Below are positions 52,934 to 62,230 of a stretch of DNA of 64,000 nt, one piece after another. The notes below the pieces were generated by a model. It ran no database searches, was not told the DNA's origin, and worked only from the letters and a program-made list of their open reading frames with translations. The DNA is from Nitrosopumilus sp. (GTDB taxonomy: Archaea > Thermoproteota > Nitrososphaeria > Nitrososphaerales > Nitrosopumilaceae), in NCBI GenBank assembly GCA_029862745.1, contig JAOTWS010000004.1, positions 137,314 through 201,313 on the forward strand. Direction: 5' to 3'. Within the stretch, counting starts at the first letter, position 1. Each line of letters opens with the position of its first letter. The translations under genes were made by a program, and so were the position numbers.

Positions 52934-54172
52934 TTGACCAAGATTTCTTCAATTGAAGGAAGGGTTATCTATAACAGTAGAGGAAGTAAAACAATCGAAG
53001 TAGACGTTAAATCTGATGGTAATTTTTTAGGAAGGGTTTGTGCTCCATCTGGAGCAAGTGTTGGAAAATATGAAGCAGTCAGTTTTCCAAATGGAAAACC
53101 TGAATCAAGTCTTAAAATTTTAAGAGAAAATGCTCAGAAATTCATAGGCATCGAATCTTCAGATCTCAAAGCAATTCAGGAGGTATTGAAAAATTTGGAC
53201 AACTCTACAAATTACTCAGTCATTGGTGGCGCACTTGCTTTTGCAATAACAATTGCATCAATGGAATCAGCATCAAAAGCATTAGGAGAACCATTGTTTA
53301 AGACACTCTCATCTGAATCGTCGTTCAAATTTCCATTTCCATTGGGAAATATTTTAGGTGGCGGAGCACATGCAGGACCAGGAACACCTGACATTCAAGA
53401 GATTTTGATTTGTGCTACAGGTTCAAAAACAATAGAGGAAGCAATTGAAACTAATTTGCTTGTACATAGTGAATTACGTCGTGTTTTAGAAAAAGAGGAT
53501 CCTACTTTTACAAATGGGAGAGGTGATGAAGGTGGATGGGCTCCAAAATTAGAAAACCAAAAAGCATTAGAAGTATCTGCAAAAGCATGTGAAAATTTAG
53601 GATTTACCTTAGGAAAAGAAGTATCGTTAGGAGTAGATTTTGCATCATCAACACAATGGAATGAAGAGAAAGGAAAATATATTTACGATAGGGCTGGGTT
53701 TGAAAATTCTACATCAGAGCAAATAGATTTTGCAGCAGACATCATTGAAAAATACAAGTTGATTTATGCAGAGGATGCAGTTCACGAAGAAGCATTTGAA
53801 GATATGGCCGAGCTTACATCTAAATTCCCAGATACATTAGTTACAGGAGATGATCTTACGGTTACAAATAAGAATATTCTAGCAAAGGCAATTAAAGCAA
53901 AATCATGTAATGCAGCAATTTTAAAAGTGAACCAAGCTGGTAGTCTTTTTGATGCATTGGAATTTGCTAATTTGGCAAATCAAAATAATATTCGATTAAT
54001 AACATCACATAGATCTGGCGAATCCATAGATTCCCAAATATCTCACATAGGCATTGCAACAAAGTCAAAAATGCTCAAAGTTGGTGTAGTTGGAGGAGAA
54101 AGAATATCAAAACTAAACGAGTTATTGCGACTATCAGGGGATGATTTAATATGTGGCATGGCAGAGATTTAA
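52934..54172 (+). CDS. eno: Enolase
   Basis: 412 residues from TTG 52934. Interconverts 2-phosphoglycerate and phosphoenolpyruvate, here mainly in gluconeogenesis. Conserved: APSGASVGKYEAV, GRGDEGGWAP, YAEDAVHEEAFEDM, TGDDLTVTN, LKVNQAGSL with the base lysine, and SHRSGES. The region normally reading KTGAPCRSER is KVGVVGGERISK, so this is a divergent archaeal enolase. Overlaps no neighbour; rps2 follows 7 bases later. Confidence 0.93.
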   Translation: MTKISSIEGRVIYNSRGSKTIEVDVKSDGNFLGRVCAPSGASVGKYEAVSFPNGKPESSLKILRENAQKFIGIESSDLKAIQEVLKNLDNSTNYSVIGGALAFAITIASMESASKALGEPLFKTLSSESSFKFPFPLGNILGGGAHAGPGTPDIQEILICATGSKTIEEAIETNLLVHSELRRVLEKEDPTFTNGRGDEGGWAPKLENQKALEVSAKACENLGFTLGKEVSLGVDFASSTQWNEEKGKYIYDRAGFENSTSEQIDFAADIIEKYKLIYAEDAVHEEAFEDMAELTSKFPDTLVTGDDLTVTNKNILAKAIKAKSCNAAILKVNQAGSLFDALEFANLANQNNIRLITSHRSGESIDSQISHIGIATKSKMLKVGVVGGERISKLNELLRLSGDDLICGMAEI

Positions 54173-54179
54173 AATCGCA

Positions 54180-54803
54180 ATGAGTGAACTAACTGAGAAA
54201 ACAGACATCAAAAAAAAGGTTCTAGCTACCGGAATTAGGGTAGGAACACAAGTAAAGACAAAATTCATGAAACCATTCATCACAAAAGCTAGTCCCGAAG
54301 GGCTCTACATGCTTGATTTAGACATCACACTAGAGCGCATTAAAACAGCAGCAAAATTCATCAATAGACTAGGAACAGATAATCTCATTGTATGTTCTGC
54401 AAGACAATACGCAGAAACACCCATTGAAAAGTTCTGTGAGATGCTAGATTCAAAGAATCTTTTAAGAAGATTCATGCCAGGCACATTAACAAATCCATCA
54501 CTGCCATATTATATTGAACCAAAACTAGTTTTGATTTCAGATCCACAAGTTGATGAACAAGCAATTATTGAAGCAACTAATGCAGGAATTCCAATCATAG
54601 GCATTGCAAATACAGACAACATTACATCAAACCTAGATGTGATCATTCCAGCAAACAATAGAGGAAGAAAAGCTCTTGCAACTGTTTATTGGTTATTGGT
54701 TCGTCAAATTCTAATCGAACGTGGTGAATTAAAAGAGGATGAAGCAATGAAGTATGAAATTGATGATTTTGAGACAAAAGCTACTGAAGAGGAAATAGAA
54801 TAA
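54180..54803 (+). CDS. rps2: Ribosomal protein uS2
   Basis: 207 residues from ATG 54180; the longer frame (54153) would overlap eno. ATGIRVGTQVKTKFMKPFI, LIVCSARQYAETPIEKF, FMPGTLTNP, IIGIANTDN and an acidic C-terminus are normal for archaeal S2. The eno-rps2-mvk order is a common archaeal neighbourhood. Confidence 0.96.
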   Translation: MSELTEKTDIKKKVLATGIRVGTQVKTKFMKPFITKASPEGLYMLDLDITLERIKTAAKFINRLGTDNLIVCSARQYAETPIEKFCEMLDSKNLLRRFMPGTLTNPSLPYYIEPKLVLISDPQVDEQAIIEATNAGIPIIGIANTDNITSNLDVIIPANNRGRKALATVYWLLVRQILIERGELKEDEAMKYEIDDFETKATEEEIE

Positions 54804-54829
54804 ATCAATTATAATTTTAAAGTATTTAA

Positions 54830-55771
54830 TTGAAATCTAAAGCTTCAGCTCCAGGAAAAGTGATTCTTTTTGGAGAGCATTTTGTAGTATATGGAATCAA
54901 AGCAGTTCTTTGTGCAATAAATAAAAGAATCACAGTAACGGCTGAAAAAGTTGATGGGGACAAGATATCAATAAAATCAAACATAGGGAATTTAGAATTA
55001 GGTCCAAATAAATCAATTTCAGAAATTAATTCACCATTAAAACCATTTTATTATTTAGCAGACAAAATGATAAAAAATCAAAGCACTGGAATTGACATTA
55101 AGATAGAATCAGATATTCCGTTAGGAGTTGGGTTGGGTTCTTCATCTGCATGCTGTGTTGCAGGTGCTGCTGCAATTTCTAGATTATTTAAAGATACAAC
55201 CAAAAAGGAAATTTTAGAAATGGCAATTGAAGCTGAAAAGACAATTTTTGAAAATACATCTGGAGCTGACTGTACTGTATGCACATATGGAGGAATAATG
55301 GAGTATGATAAAAAAAATGGATTTACCAAAATAGAATCCCAACCTAATTTCCATCTTGTAATAGCAAATTCAAATACAGAACATTCCACAAAATCAATAG
55401 TTGCAAAAGTAAAAAAATTCAAAGATAGAAATGAAGAAGAGTTTTCCAGATTATGTGATAATGAATCAAGACTAGTTGAAGATGTTTTAAAACTATTAAA
55501 AATTAATAATGTTGAGGAATTGGGCAGTAAAATAACAGAGAATCAAAAGTATCTTGAAACAATAGGAGTCTCAAACAATAAATTAAAAGATATGATCCAG
55601 GTGGGTCAAAAAGTATCTTTTGGTGCAAAAATTACAGGTGCAGGAGGCGGTGGTTGTATTTTTGCCTTGACAGACACATCAAATTTAGATCAAACCATGA
55701 ATGAATTTCAATCTAAAAACTATGATTGTTTTTCAGTAAAAATTGATTTTAAAGGACTGGATACTTTTTAA
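54830..55771 (+). CDS. mvk: Mevalonate kinase
   Basis: 313 residues from TTG 54830. GHMP kinase: SAPGKVILFGEHFVVYG, ATP loop PLGVGLGSSSACCVAGAAA, and C-terminal GAKITGAGGGGCIFAL. Phosphorylates mevalonate, the start of the late isoprenoid branch that ends in ether-lipid chains. 26 bases after rps2; ipk follows 14 bases later. Confidence 0.95.
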   Translation: MKSKASAPGKVILFGEHFVVYGIKAVLCAINKRITVTAEKVDGDKISIKSNIGNLELGPNKSISEINSPLKPFYYLADKMIKNQSTGIDIKIESDIPLGVGLGSSSACCVAGAAAISRLFKDTTKKEILEMAIEAEKTIFENTSGADCTVCTYGGIMEYDKKNGFTKIESQPNFHLVIANSNTEHSTKSIVAKVKKFKDRNEEEFSRLCDNESRLVEDVLKLLKINNVEELGSKITENQKYLETIGVSNNKLKDMIQVGQKVSFGAKITGAGGGGCIFALTDTSNLDQTMNEFQSKNYDCFSVKIDFKGLDTF

Positions 55772-55794
55772 TTGACTATATAATTGTGAACAGC

Positions 55795-56538
55795 ATGATT
55801 CTGATAAAATTAGGCGGATCAATAATCACAAATAAAGAAAAACCACTATCAACACGAAGAAAAACAATAAACAATATTTCTAAAAGTTTAAGAAAAATTG
55901 ATGAGCCCATAATTATTGTTCATGGAGGCGGCTCATATGGACACTATTGGTCTGTCAAATATAATATGCACACAAAAGAAAGAAAATATGATCTGAGAGG
56001 TGTTGCGATTGTTAAAAATTCAATGATTGAATTAAATAAAATTATTTTAGATTCATTGTTAAAAAATAATCTAAATCCATATTGTCTTCCACCGACTGAT
56101 TTTATGTCAGGAAATAAACCAATTTTGAAAAAAATTAAAGAGATTGAAAAAATAGCTAAATCAGGTTTTATTCCAGTCACATATGGAGATGCACTATGGT
56201 ATGGTCAGAAAAAGACATACATTTTATCAGGAGACAAAATAATGACTCATCTAGCAAAAATACTAAAACCAAGACTCTGTATTTTTGCATTAAATGAAGA
56301 CGGGTTATACTCAGATCTAAAATCAAAAAAATTAATTTATGAATTAAAAAATGAACTTCCATCAATAACTAAAAATAAAATGGATGTAACAGGTGGAATG
56401 ACAAGAAAATTAGAAGAAGCATTAAAGATTTCAAAGAGTGGGATAAACGTCTTCTTTGCAAATGGAAATAAACCCGAAAGAATTGTAAAAGCGATTAAAA
56501 ATAGGACATTTGAGGGAACATTGTTTAGAGGTAAATAA
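55795..56538 (+). CDS. ipk: Isopentenyl phosphate kinase
   Basis: 247 residues from ATG 55795 (GTG 55786 is possible). Amino-acid-kinase fold: MILIKLGGSIITNKEKP, IIVHGGGSYGHYW (with the His that contacts isopentenyl phosphate), DVTGGMTRKLEEAL. Phosphorylates isopentenyl phosphate to IPP in the archaeal mevalonate variant. One base separates its stop from the next ATG. Confidence 0.93.
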   Translation: MILIKLGGSIITNKEKPLSTRRKTINNISKSLRKIDEPIIIVHGGGSYGHYWSVKYNMHTKERKYDLRGVAIVKNSMIELNKIILDSLLKNNLNPYCLPPTDFMSGNKPILKKIKEIEKIAKSGFIPVTYGDALWYGQKKTYILSGDKIMTHLAKILKPRLCIFALNEDGLYSDLKSKKLIYELKNELPSITKNKMDVTGGMTRKLEEALKISKSGINVFFANGNKPERIVKAIKNRTFEGTLFRGK

Positions 56539-56539
56539 A

Positions 56540-57190
56540 ATGTCCGAAGAATTAGTAATTTTAGTTGATGAAAACGATAATCCAATAGGCAGTGAAGAAA
56601 AGGTGAAGTGTCATTTACCAAATGGAAAACTACACAGAGCATTTACTGCATTATTGTTTGATAATGATGGAAGATTAGTGCTTACAAAGAGAGCAAAGGA
56701 GAAAATGTTGTGGCCTAATGATTGGGATGGAACATTTGCTAGTCATCCAAGAGAATCAGAAACTTATGTGTCATCAGGAGAAAGAAGAATGCCAGAAGAA
56801 TTAGGAATTAAGGGGACTTTAGATTATTTACATAAATTTGAATATCATGTTCCATACAGAGATATTGGTTCTGAAAATGAAATTTGCGGAACTCTAATTG
56901 GTGTGATTGACAAAGCCACAAAATTAAAAGAGATCGAATGCGAGATTGACGAAATTAAATGGATTTCGGCAAAAGAGTTACTTTTAGAATTAAAAGCAAA
57001 TCCACAAATTTATTGCCCTTGGATGCTAATTGCGCTAAGATTATTAGACAAATCTGAGAAATCAATGCTAGAAAAATATGCAAGTGTTTTATCCACATGG
57101 ATGGATAGTAAAATAAAAGATGAGTTACAAAAAGCGATTAAAAATCATCTACCAGATAATCAATGGAGAATAGTAAATGGAAAAAACTAA
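56540..57190 (+). CDS. idi: Type I isopentenyl-diphosphate isomerase-like Nudix protein
   Basis: 216 residues from ATG 56540. Nudix fold with LHRAFTALLFDNDGRLVLTK, metal-site HPRESETYVSSGERRMPEEL, and ENEICGTLIGVI with the catalytic-type Glu; YCPWMLIAL near the end. The segment that normally holds the catalytic cysteine (N-x-x-C-x-H-P) reads DGTFASHP, so the Cys is Ala. Either these archaea use another acid or the protein is a different Nudix hydrolase. Genomic context (ipk before, prenyl synthase after with a 14-bp overlap) favours an isoprenoid role. Confidence 0.8.
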   Translation: MSEELVILVDENDNPIGSEEKVKCHLPNGKLHRAFTALLFDNDGRLVLTKRAKEKMLWPNDWDGTFASHPRESETYVSSGERRMPEELGIKGTLDYLHKFEYHVPYRDIGSENEICGTLIGVIDKATKLKEIECEIDEIKWISAKELLLELKANPQIYCPWMLIALRLLDKSEKSMLEKYASVLSTWMDSKIKDELQKAIKNHLPDNQWRIVNGKN

Positions 57191-58157
57191 GCAGATTGAA
57201 GAAAATGCAATAATTATAAACAAATATCTAAATTCAAAACTAAAAGGTGATCCTAAGAAACTATATGATGCGGCAGGACATCTAATTGTAAACGGCGGGA
57301 AAAGACTCAGACCATATATGGTAATCAAGAGCTGTCAAATTCTAAAAGGAAAAATATCTAATGCAATGCCAGCTGCAAGTGCTGTGGAGATGGTTCATAA
57401 CTTTACGTTAGTTCATGATGACATTATGGATAATGATGAAATGCGTCATGGTGTTCCAACAGTACATAAGAAATTTGGAATACCAATAGCAATTCTTGCA
57501 GGTGATGTTTTATTTTCAAAAGCATTTCAAATAGTCACAGATACAAAATTATCGACTAGTTCTACCGCTCAATTAGTTTCTAGACTTGCTAAAGCTTGTG
57601 TAGATGTATGTGAGGGACAATTACTAGATGTAGAAATGGCTGAAAAAAGGAAAATTCCATCACAAGCAGAATACATAACAATGATTGAAAAAAAAACTGC
57701 AGCATTATTTGATGTATCATGTGCAATGGGAGCAATTTGTGCAACGACCAAAATTAGTGATATTTCAAATCTCTCATCATTTGGAAGAAATTTAGGAATA
57801 GCATTTCAAATAACAGATGATCTCATAGGAGTAATGGGAGATCCAAAAATTACTAAAAAACCTGTAGGAAATGATCTTAGAGAGGGCAAAAAATCACTGC
57901 CAATTCTAATGGCAATAAAATTAGCAAAAGGTAATGATAAAAAAATAATTCTCAAAGCATTTGGAAATTCAAAAGCATCTAAAAAAGATCTTAACAAGGC
58001 AGTTGATGTTATTAGATCTTTAGGAATAGAAGAAAGTGTAAGAAAACAGGCTCTAAAATATTCATGTAAAGCCAAAAAATCATTATCAAAATATTCTGGT
58101 TCTGCTAAAGTTGAATTAATTTCATTACTAGATTTTGTTGTTAAAAGAAGTTTATAA
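57177..58157 (+). CDS. idsA: Polyprenyl diphosphate synthase (GGPP-synthase type)
   Basis: 326 residues. First Asp-rich motif D81-D82-x-x-D85 (LVHDDIMDND), second QITDDLIGVMGD (D214, D215), plus GGKRLRP, and KSLPI. Condenses IPP with allylic diphosphates to make C15-C20 (or longer) chains for archaeal lipids. Chain length cannot be read with certainty; Asn-Phe-Thr before the first motif suggests C20. Overlaps idi by 14 bases. Confidence 0.92.
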   Translation: MEKTKQIEENAIIINKYLNSKLKGDPKKLYDAAGHLIVNGGKRLRPYMVIKSCQILKGKISNAMPAASAVEMVHNFTLVHDDIMDNDEMRHGVPTVHKKFGIPIAILAGDVLFSKAFQIVTDTKLSTSSTAQLVSRLAKACVDVCEGQLLDVEMAEKRKIPSQAEYITMIEKKTAALFDVSCAMGAICATTKISDISNLSSFGRNLGIAFQITDDLIGVMGDPKITKKPVGNDLREGKKSLPILMAIKLAKGNDKKIILKAFGNSKASKKDLNKAVDVIRSLGIEESVRKQALKYSCKAKKSLSKYSGSAKVELISLLDFVVKRSL

Positions 58158-58178
58158 TTACAATATATGATGATCTAA

Positions 58179-59888
58179 ATGGATGAAGAATTAAAGACAG
58201 AGATAAAAAAAATGGCTCTTCAAAATGCATATGAGCATAAAGGAGAGACTAGAGATAAAATAATTTTGGGAAAAATTCTTGGAACAAAACCAGAATTTAG
58301 AAACAAAGTAAAAGAAATCACAGATGATATTTCTGATATTGTTACACAAGTTAATCAAATGTCATTAGAAGAGCAAAAAAAAGAAATTGAGAAAAACTTT
58401 CCAGAAATTTTAATACCTAAAGAAAAAATTGAAGAAAGAGAAGGCTTTCCAGAATTAAAAGATGCAGTGTATGGTAAAATAATCACAAGATTTCCTCCAG
58501 AACCCAATGGTTATCCCCATATCGGTCACGCAAAAGCAGCTATCATTAATTCTGAATATGCAAAGATGTATGGTGGGAAATTTATTTTAAGAATGGATGA
58601 TACAAATCCAGAAGCAGAACGCATGGAATATCATGCTGCCATCAAAGTTGGATTAGAATGGTTGGGAATAAAATTTGATGTGATTAAAAATACATCAGAT
58701 GATATGGAGATATTTTACGAGAAGGGAACAGAATTAATTAATTCAGGAAAAGCTTACGTTTGTACTTGTAAAAGAGAAGACATTAGCAAAAATAGAAGAG
58801 AGCGAAAAGCATGCAAATGCAGTATGGGAGATGTTGATAAAAATTATAAAAATTGGGAAAAAATGAGTAATAAATTCAAACCAGGCGATGCAATTGTCAG
58901 ATTTCGCGGAGATATGAAAGCAGATAATGCAGTTATGCGAGATCCAGTATTATTCAGAATCATTGAAGGTAAACATTACACATTAGGGGAAAAATACAGA
59001 ATTTGGCCTAGTTATGATATGGCAGTTGCAATTGAAGATAGTATTGATGGTGTAACTCATGCATTTCGTTCAAAAGAATTTGAACTAAGAGAGGAGCTAA
59101 TTAATGCAATTTTAGATGCGTTAAACATGAGAAAACCAGTGCAAGGATTCTTCTCCAGATTAGAATTCAAAGGAATGCCTATTTCAAAGAGAATTATTAA
59201 ACCATTGATTGAAGAAGGTAAAATTTCATGGTATGACGATCCAAGGTTACCAACACTTGAAGCATTACGTAGAAGAGGAATCAAACCTGAAGCCATAAGG
59301 AAATTTATCATGTCATTAGGGTTGACCAAAGCAAATACCCTAGCACCATTTGACTCACTAGAAGCATTTAATCGTAAATTTGTAGATGCAAGTAGTATTA
59401 GATTATTCATGGTAAGTAATGCAAAAAAACTAACAGTAAAAAATTTACCAATTTCATCTATTGAGATTCCTAACCATCCAGTTAATAACATGGGAAAAAG
59501 AGAAATCAAGATTGATGGAGATTTTTACATTTCTGGAGATGATGCTCAAACAATCAAAACAGGAACACAAATTCGCCTTTTAGGTTTAGGGAATATATCC
59601 ATAACAAAAGAAGGTAGTGAGTTAGAAGGTGAGTTTATTGAGAATGGTAAAACAGATGATATTTTAAAAATTCAATGGGTCTCTCAAAAAACAGCATATC
59701 AAATCAAGATGATTATTCCAAAAGCATTGTTTATCAATGATGAGTTTAACGAAGATAGTTTAGAAGAATTAGACGTTTATACAGAACCACATTACTTACA
59801 ATTAAAAGAAGGTGAAGAAGTACAATTTGTTAGATTTGGATATTGCAGAAAAGATTCACAAAATCAAGCAATTTTCACACACAAGTGA
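58179..59888 (+). CDS. gltX: Glutamyl-tRNA synthetase, archaeal type
   Basis: 569 residues. Class I signature PEPNGYPHIGHAKAA near residue 107-121 and the KMSKS equivalent MPISKRI. The C-terminal anticodon domain is beta-barrel, as in archaeal/eukaryotic GluRS. Archaea commonly charge tRNA-Gln with Glu and then amidate it with GatDE; no GlnRS is seen here, so the tRNA-Gln gene at 14319 is a likely second substrate (inference). Last of the long plus-strand run; 21 bases after idsA. Confidence 0.95.
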   Translation: MDEELKTEIKKMALQNAYEHKGETRDKIILGKILGTKPEFRNKVKEITDDISDIVTQVNQMSLEEQKKEIEKNFPEILIPKEKIEEREGFPELKDAVYGKIITRFPPEPNGYPHIGHAKAAIINSEYAKMYGGKFILRMDDTNPEAERMEYHAAIKVGLEWLGIKFDVIKNTSDDMEIFYEKGTELINSGKAYVCTCKREDISKNRRERKACKCSMGDVDKNYKNWEKMSNKFKPGDAIVRFRGDMKADNAVMRDPVLFRIIEGKHYTLGEKYRIWPSYDMAVAIEDSIDGVTHAFRSKEFELREELINAILDALNMRKPVQGFFSRLEFKGMPISKRIIKPLIEEGKISWYDDPRLPTLEALRRRGIKPEAIRKFIMSLGLTKANTLAPFDSLEAFNRKFVDASSIRLFMVSNAKKLTVKNLPISSIEIPNHPVNNMGKREIKIDGDFYISGDDAQTIKTGTQIRLLGLGNISITKEGSELEGEFIENGKTDDILKIQWVSQKTAYQIKMIIPKALFINDEFNEDSLEELDVYTEPHYLQLKEGEEVQFVRFGYCRKDSQNQAIFTHK

Positions 59889-59894
59889 TCAATA

Positions 59895-60764
59895 ATGAAA
59901 ATTGCACGATTGTTACACAATAATAATGAGACATATGGTTTCATAAAAGGAGATAAAGTATCTACAAAAGATGAGATTACTTATTTAACAGGAGTTCCAA
60001 TCCCTCAAACTGTAAAAGATTTCCTTTTTGATGGATGGTATGATGAAATTAAAAATAAAATAAACGATTTGCCCTATGGAGAAGATATTTCAAAATACAA
60101 ATTATTAGCACCAATTGCAAATCCAAGTAAAATAATTTGCTTGGCATTTAATTATATGGATCATGCCAAAGAGCAGGGATTGAGCCCACCAGAAGATCCT
60201 GCGCTAGTAATGAAACCACGAACTGCACTAAACAACACTGAGTCAGATATCGTATGCCCTGATTTTGTAACACAATTAGATTATGAGATAGAGTTAGCCC
60301 TAATTATTGGAAAAAACTGTAAAAATGTTAGCATTGATGAGGCATCAAAAGTAATATTTGGATACATGATACTTAACGACGTTTCTGCAAGAGACATTCA
60401 ATTCAAAGATAAACAGTTCACTAGAGGAAAAAGTTTTGACTCATTTGCTCCATGTGGTCCATGGATAACAACTACCGATGAGATCAAGGATGTTCAAAAC
60501 CTAAAAATGACAACCAAGGTCAATGGTAATTTGAGACAAAATTCTTCTACAAACAACATGTTCATAAAAATTCCAGAAATTGTTTCAAAAATTTCACGAG
60601 TAATGACATTAGAAAAGGGAGACATTATTTCTACTGGAACACCAGCAGGTGTAATGCTAAACAAACCAAATGCTGTATTCTTAAAGGATGGAGATAAAAT
60701 AGAAATGGAGATTGAGGGACTTGGGTTTTTAAAGAATACTGTACGATTTGCAAAATCTAATTAG
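59895..60764 (+). CDS. Fumarylacetoacetate hydrolase family protein
   Basis: 289 residues. N-terminal cap, then the FAH fold: IICLAFNYMDHAKEQG, PALVMKPRTALN, LDYEIELALIIGKNC (metal-binding E-x-E), VSARDIQFKD, GKSFDSFAPCGPW and ISTGTPAGV. Enzymes of this family are hydrolases or decarboxylases of 2-oxo acids, e.g. oxaloacetate or acylpyruvates. 6 bases after gltX. Its stop overlaps the GNAT gene by four bases. Confidence 0.9.
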   Translation: MKIARLLHNNNETYGFIKGDKVSTKDEITYLTGVPIPQTVKDFLFDGWYDEIKNKINDLPYGEDISKYKLLAPIANPSKIICLAFNYMDHAKEQGLSPPEDPALVMKPRTALNNTESDIVCPDFVTQLDYEIELALIIGKNCKNVSIDEASKVIFGYMILNDVSARDIQFKDKQFTRGKSFDSFAPCGPWITTTDEIKDVQNLKMTTKVNGNLRQNSSTNNMFIKIPEIVSKISRVMTLEKGDIISTGTPAGVMLNKPNAVFLKDGDKIEMEIEGLGFLKNTVRFAKSN

Positions 60765-61549
60765 AGTAAATATTTTTTCATTAGATGAAAAGAAATTTTA
60801 TGTTCTAAAGTATCAAATTTAGGTAGTTTTTCAATTGTTAAAATTTGAATACGTTGATAATTTTTGTTTAAAGCATAATTTTGTAAAAATGAAAGTATTT
60901 GAATCACAGTAACATCATGAGCTGAAAATAATGTGACTATCATTGTCCTATCAAAATGCTCCGAATCAGTAATGATTGCCAAAGATGTATTTCCATCTAC
61001 ACTAGATTTAATAATTTTATTTTGTTGAGAAAACAAGGACACCAGTTCATCATACAATGGAATCCATCTCCAAGACTTTACATAATGTGTGTATAATTTA
61101 CAATCAAGGGATTTTTCAAAATCAATATTGTTATGATTTGAATTTGTTTTAGGATCAAGTGAATAAAAATTCCAAGTTTGAAAAATATCATAATTTAATG
61201 AATTTGCCATGGAAAGAGAATTAGTATTTTGTGTATCAATGAGCATATAAGAAAATGAGATGTTTTTTTCTTTTCCAGTAGATTCTACATGTTTTACTAA
61301 TTTAGATGCTATTTTCTTTCTACGAAAATTTGGATCAACCCTTATACCTTCAATCCAAATTTGATCTTTTGAATAAAATGCATGACATATTCCAATTGGA
61401 AATTGATTTTCACATACAAACAAATTTCCTTCTGATAACCAATAATCCCATACTTGAGGTATATAATCACCCCAAGAAAAAGTGTCAGTACAAAATTTTA
61501 AAACATGAATTTTATCTTCAATATTTGCTTCTCTTATAATCAAATCCAT
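60761..61549 (-). CDS. GNAT-family N-acetyltransferase
   Basis: 262 residues from ATG 61549 (MDLIIREANIEDKIHVLKF); ATG 61558 is equally open. Acetyl-CoA motif VDPNFRRKKIASKLVKHVES and the following SYMLIDTQNTNSLSMANSL. The C-terminal third (about 140-262) is not GNAT core and is of unknown kind. Substrate unknown. Diverges from the Rieske gene with 33-41 bases between starts. Confidence 0.82.
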   Translation of the reverse strand: MDLIIREANIEDKIHVLKFCTDTFSWGDYIPQVWDYWLSEGNLFVCENQFPIGICHAFYSKDQIWIEGIRVDPNFRRKKIASKLVKHVESTGKEKNISFSYMLIDTQNTNSLSMANSLNYDIFQTWNFYSLDPKTNSNHNNIDFEKSLDCKLYTHYVKSWRWIPLYDELVSLFSQQNKIIKSSVDGNTSLAIITDSEHFDRTMIVTLFSAHDVTVIQILSFLQNYALNKNYQRIQILTIEKLPKFDTLEHKISFHLMKKYLL

Positions 61550-61590
61550 AACATACAAAAAAATATTAAGAATAATAAGATAAAACTACA

Positions 61591-61899
61591 ATGGGAAAAA
61601 TAATAGTTGGTAAAACATCAGATATTCCAGCTGGAAAGATGATTAAGGTATCTGTTGACGGAAGAGACATTTTAGTTGCAAATATCAATGGTGAGTACTG
61701 TGCTACAGATGATTCATGTACACATTCAGGCTCCAGTTTATCTGAAGGAAAATTAGATGGATGCATAATCACATGTGGATGGCATGCAGCTGAATTTGAT
61801 TGTAAGACTGGAAAACTAGTTAAATTTCCCGCAAAAATTAGAGATTTAACATCATACAATATTGTTGTAGATTCAGATAATGTATTTGTGGAGATGTAA
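61591..61899 (+). CDS. Rieske-type [2Fe-2S] ferredoxin
   Basis: 102 residues. Cluster ligands C43-x-H45 (CTHSGSSLSEG) and C62-x2-H65 (TCGWHAAEFD). Soluble: no signal peptide or membrane span. It resembles the ferredoxins of Rieske oxygenase systems or NirD-like proteins; no oxygenase is adjacent. An AT-rich 33-base spacer separates it from the divergent GNAT. Confidence 0.93.
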   Translation: MGKIIVGKTSDIPAGKMIKVSVDGRDILVANINGEYCATDDSCTHSGSSLSEGKLDGCIITCGWHAAEFDCKTGKLVKFPAKIRDLTSYNIVVDSDNVFVEM

Positions 61900-61935
61900 C
61901 TATATACCTCTAATTTTTAACAAAAGGTGTAAGAA

Positions 61936-62205
61936 ATGGCAGATAAGAATCAAAATAAAGAAGCAATGAAAGAAGCAATTGAAACATTAAATCAAATTGT
62001 TTCAAGTAATTCTACGCCAAAAACAATTAAAAAATCTATTACAGATTTGATTGTAGATCTAAATAATCAAGAGTATTCATTGTCAGTAAGAGCAGCAAAC
62101 ACAATTAGCTTATTAGATGACGTTACACAAGATCCCAATATGCCTTCATATGTTAGAACCCAATTATGGCAAGCAGTTTCAAAATTAGAAAGTATAAGAG
62201 AATAA
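61936..62205 (+). CDS. UPF0147 family protein
   Basis: 89 residues, all helical: AIETLNQIVSSNSTPKTIKK, LSVRAANTISLLDDVTQDPN, PSYVRTQLWQAVSKLE. An archaeal family of unknown function folding as a small helical bundle. Starts 36 bases after the Rieske stop and precedes the methyltransferase by 25 bases. Confidence 0.9.
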   Translation: MADKNQNKEAMKEAIETLNQIVSSNSTPKTIKKSITDLIVDLNNQEYSLSVRAANTISLLDDVTQDPNMPSYVRTQLWQAVSKLESIRE

Positions 62206-62230
62206 ATTCACGCTTGCTTTAAAAATAATA

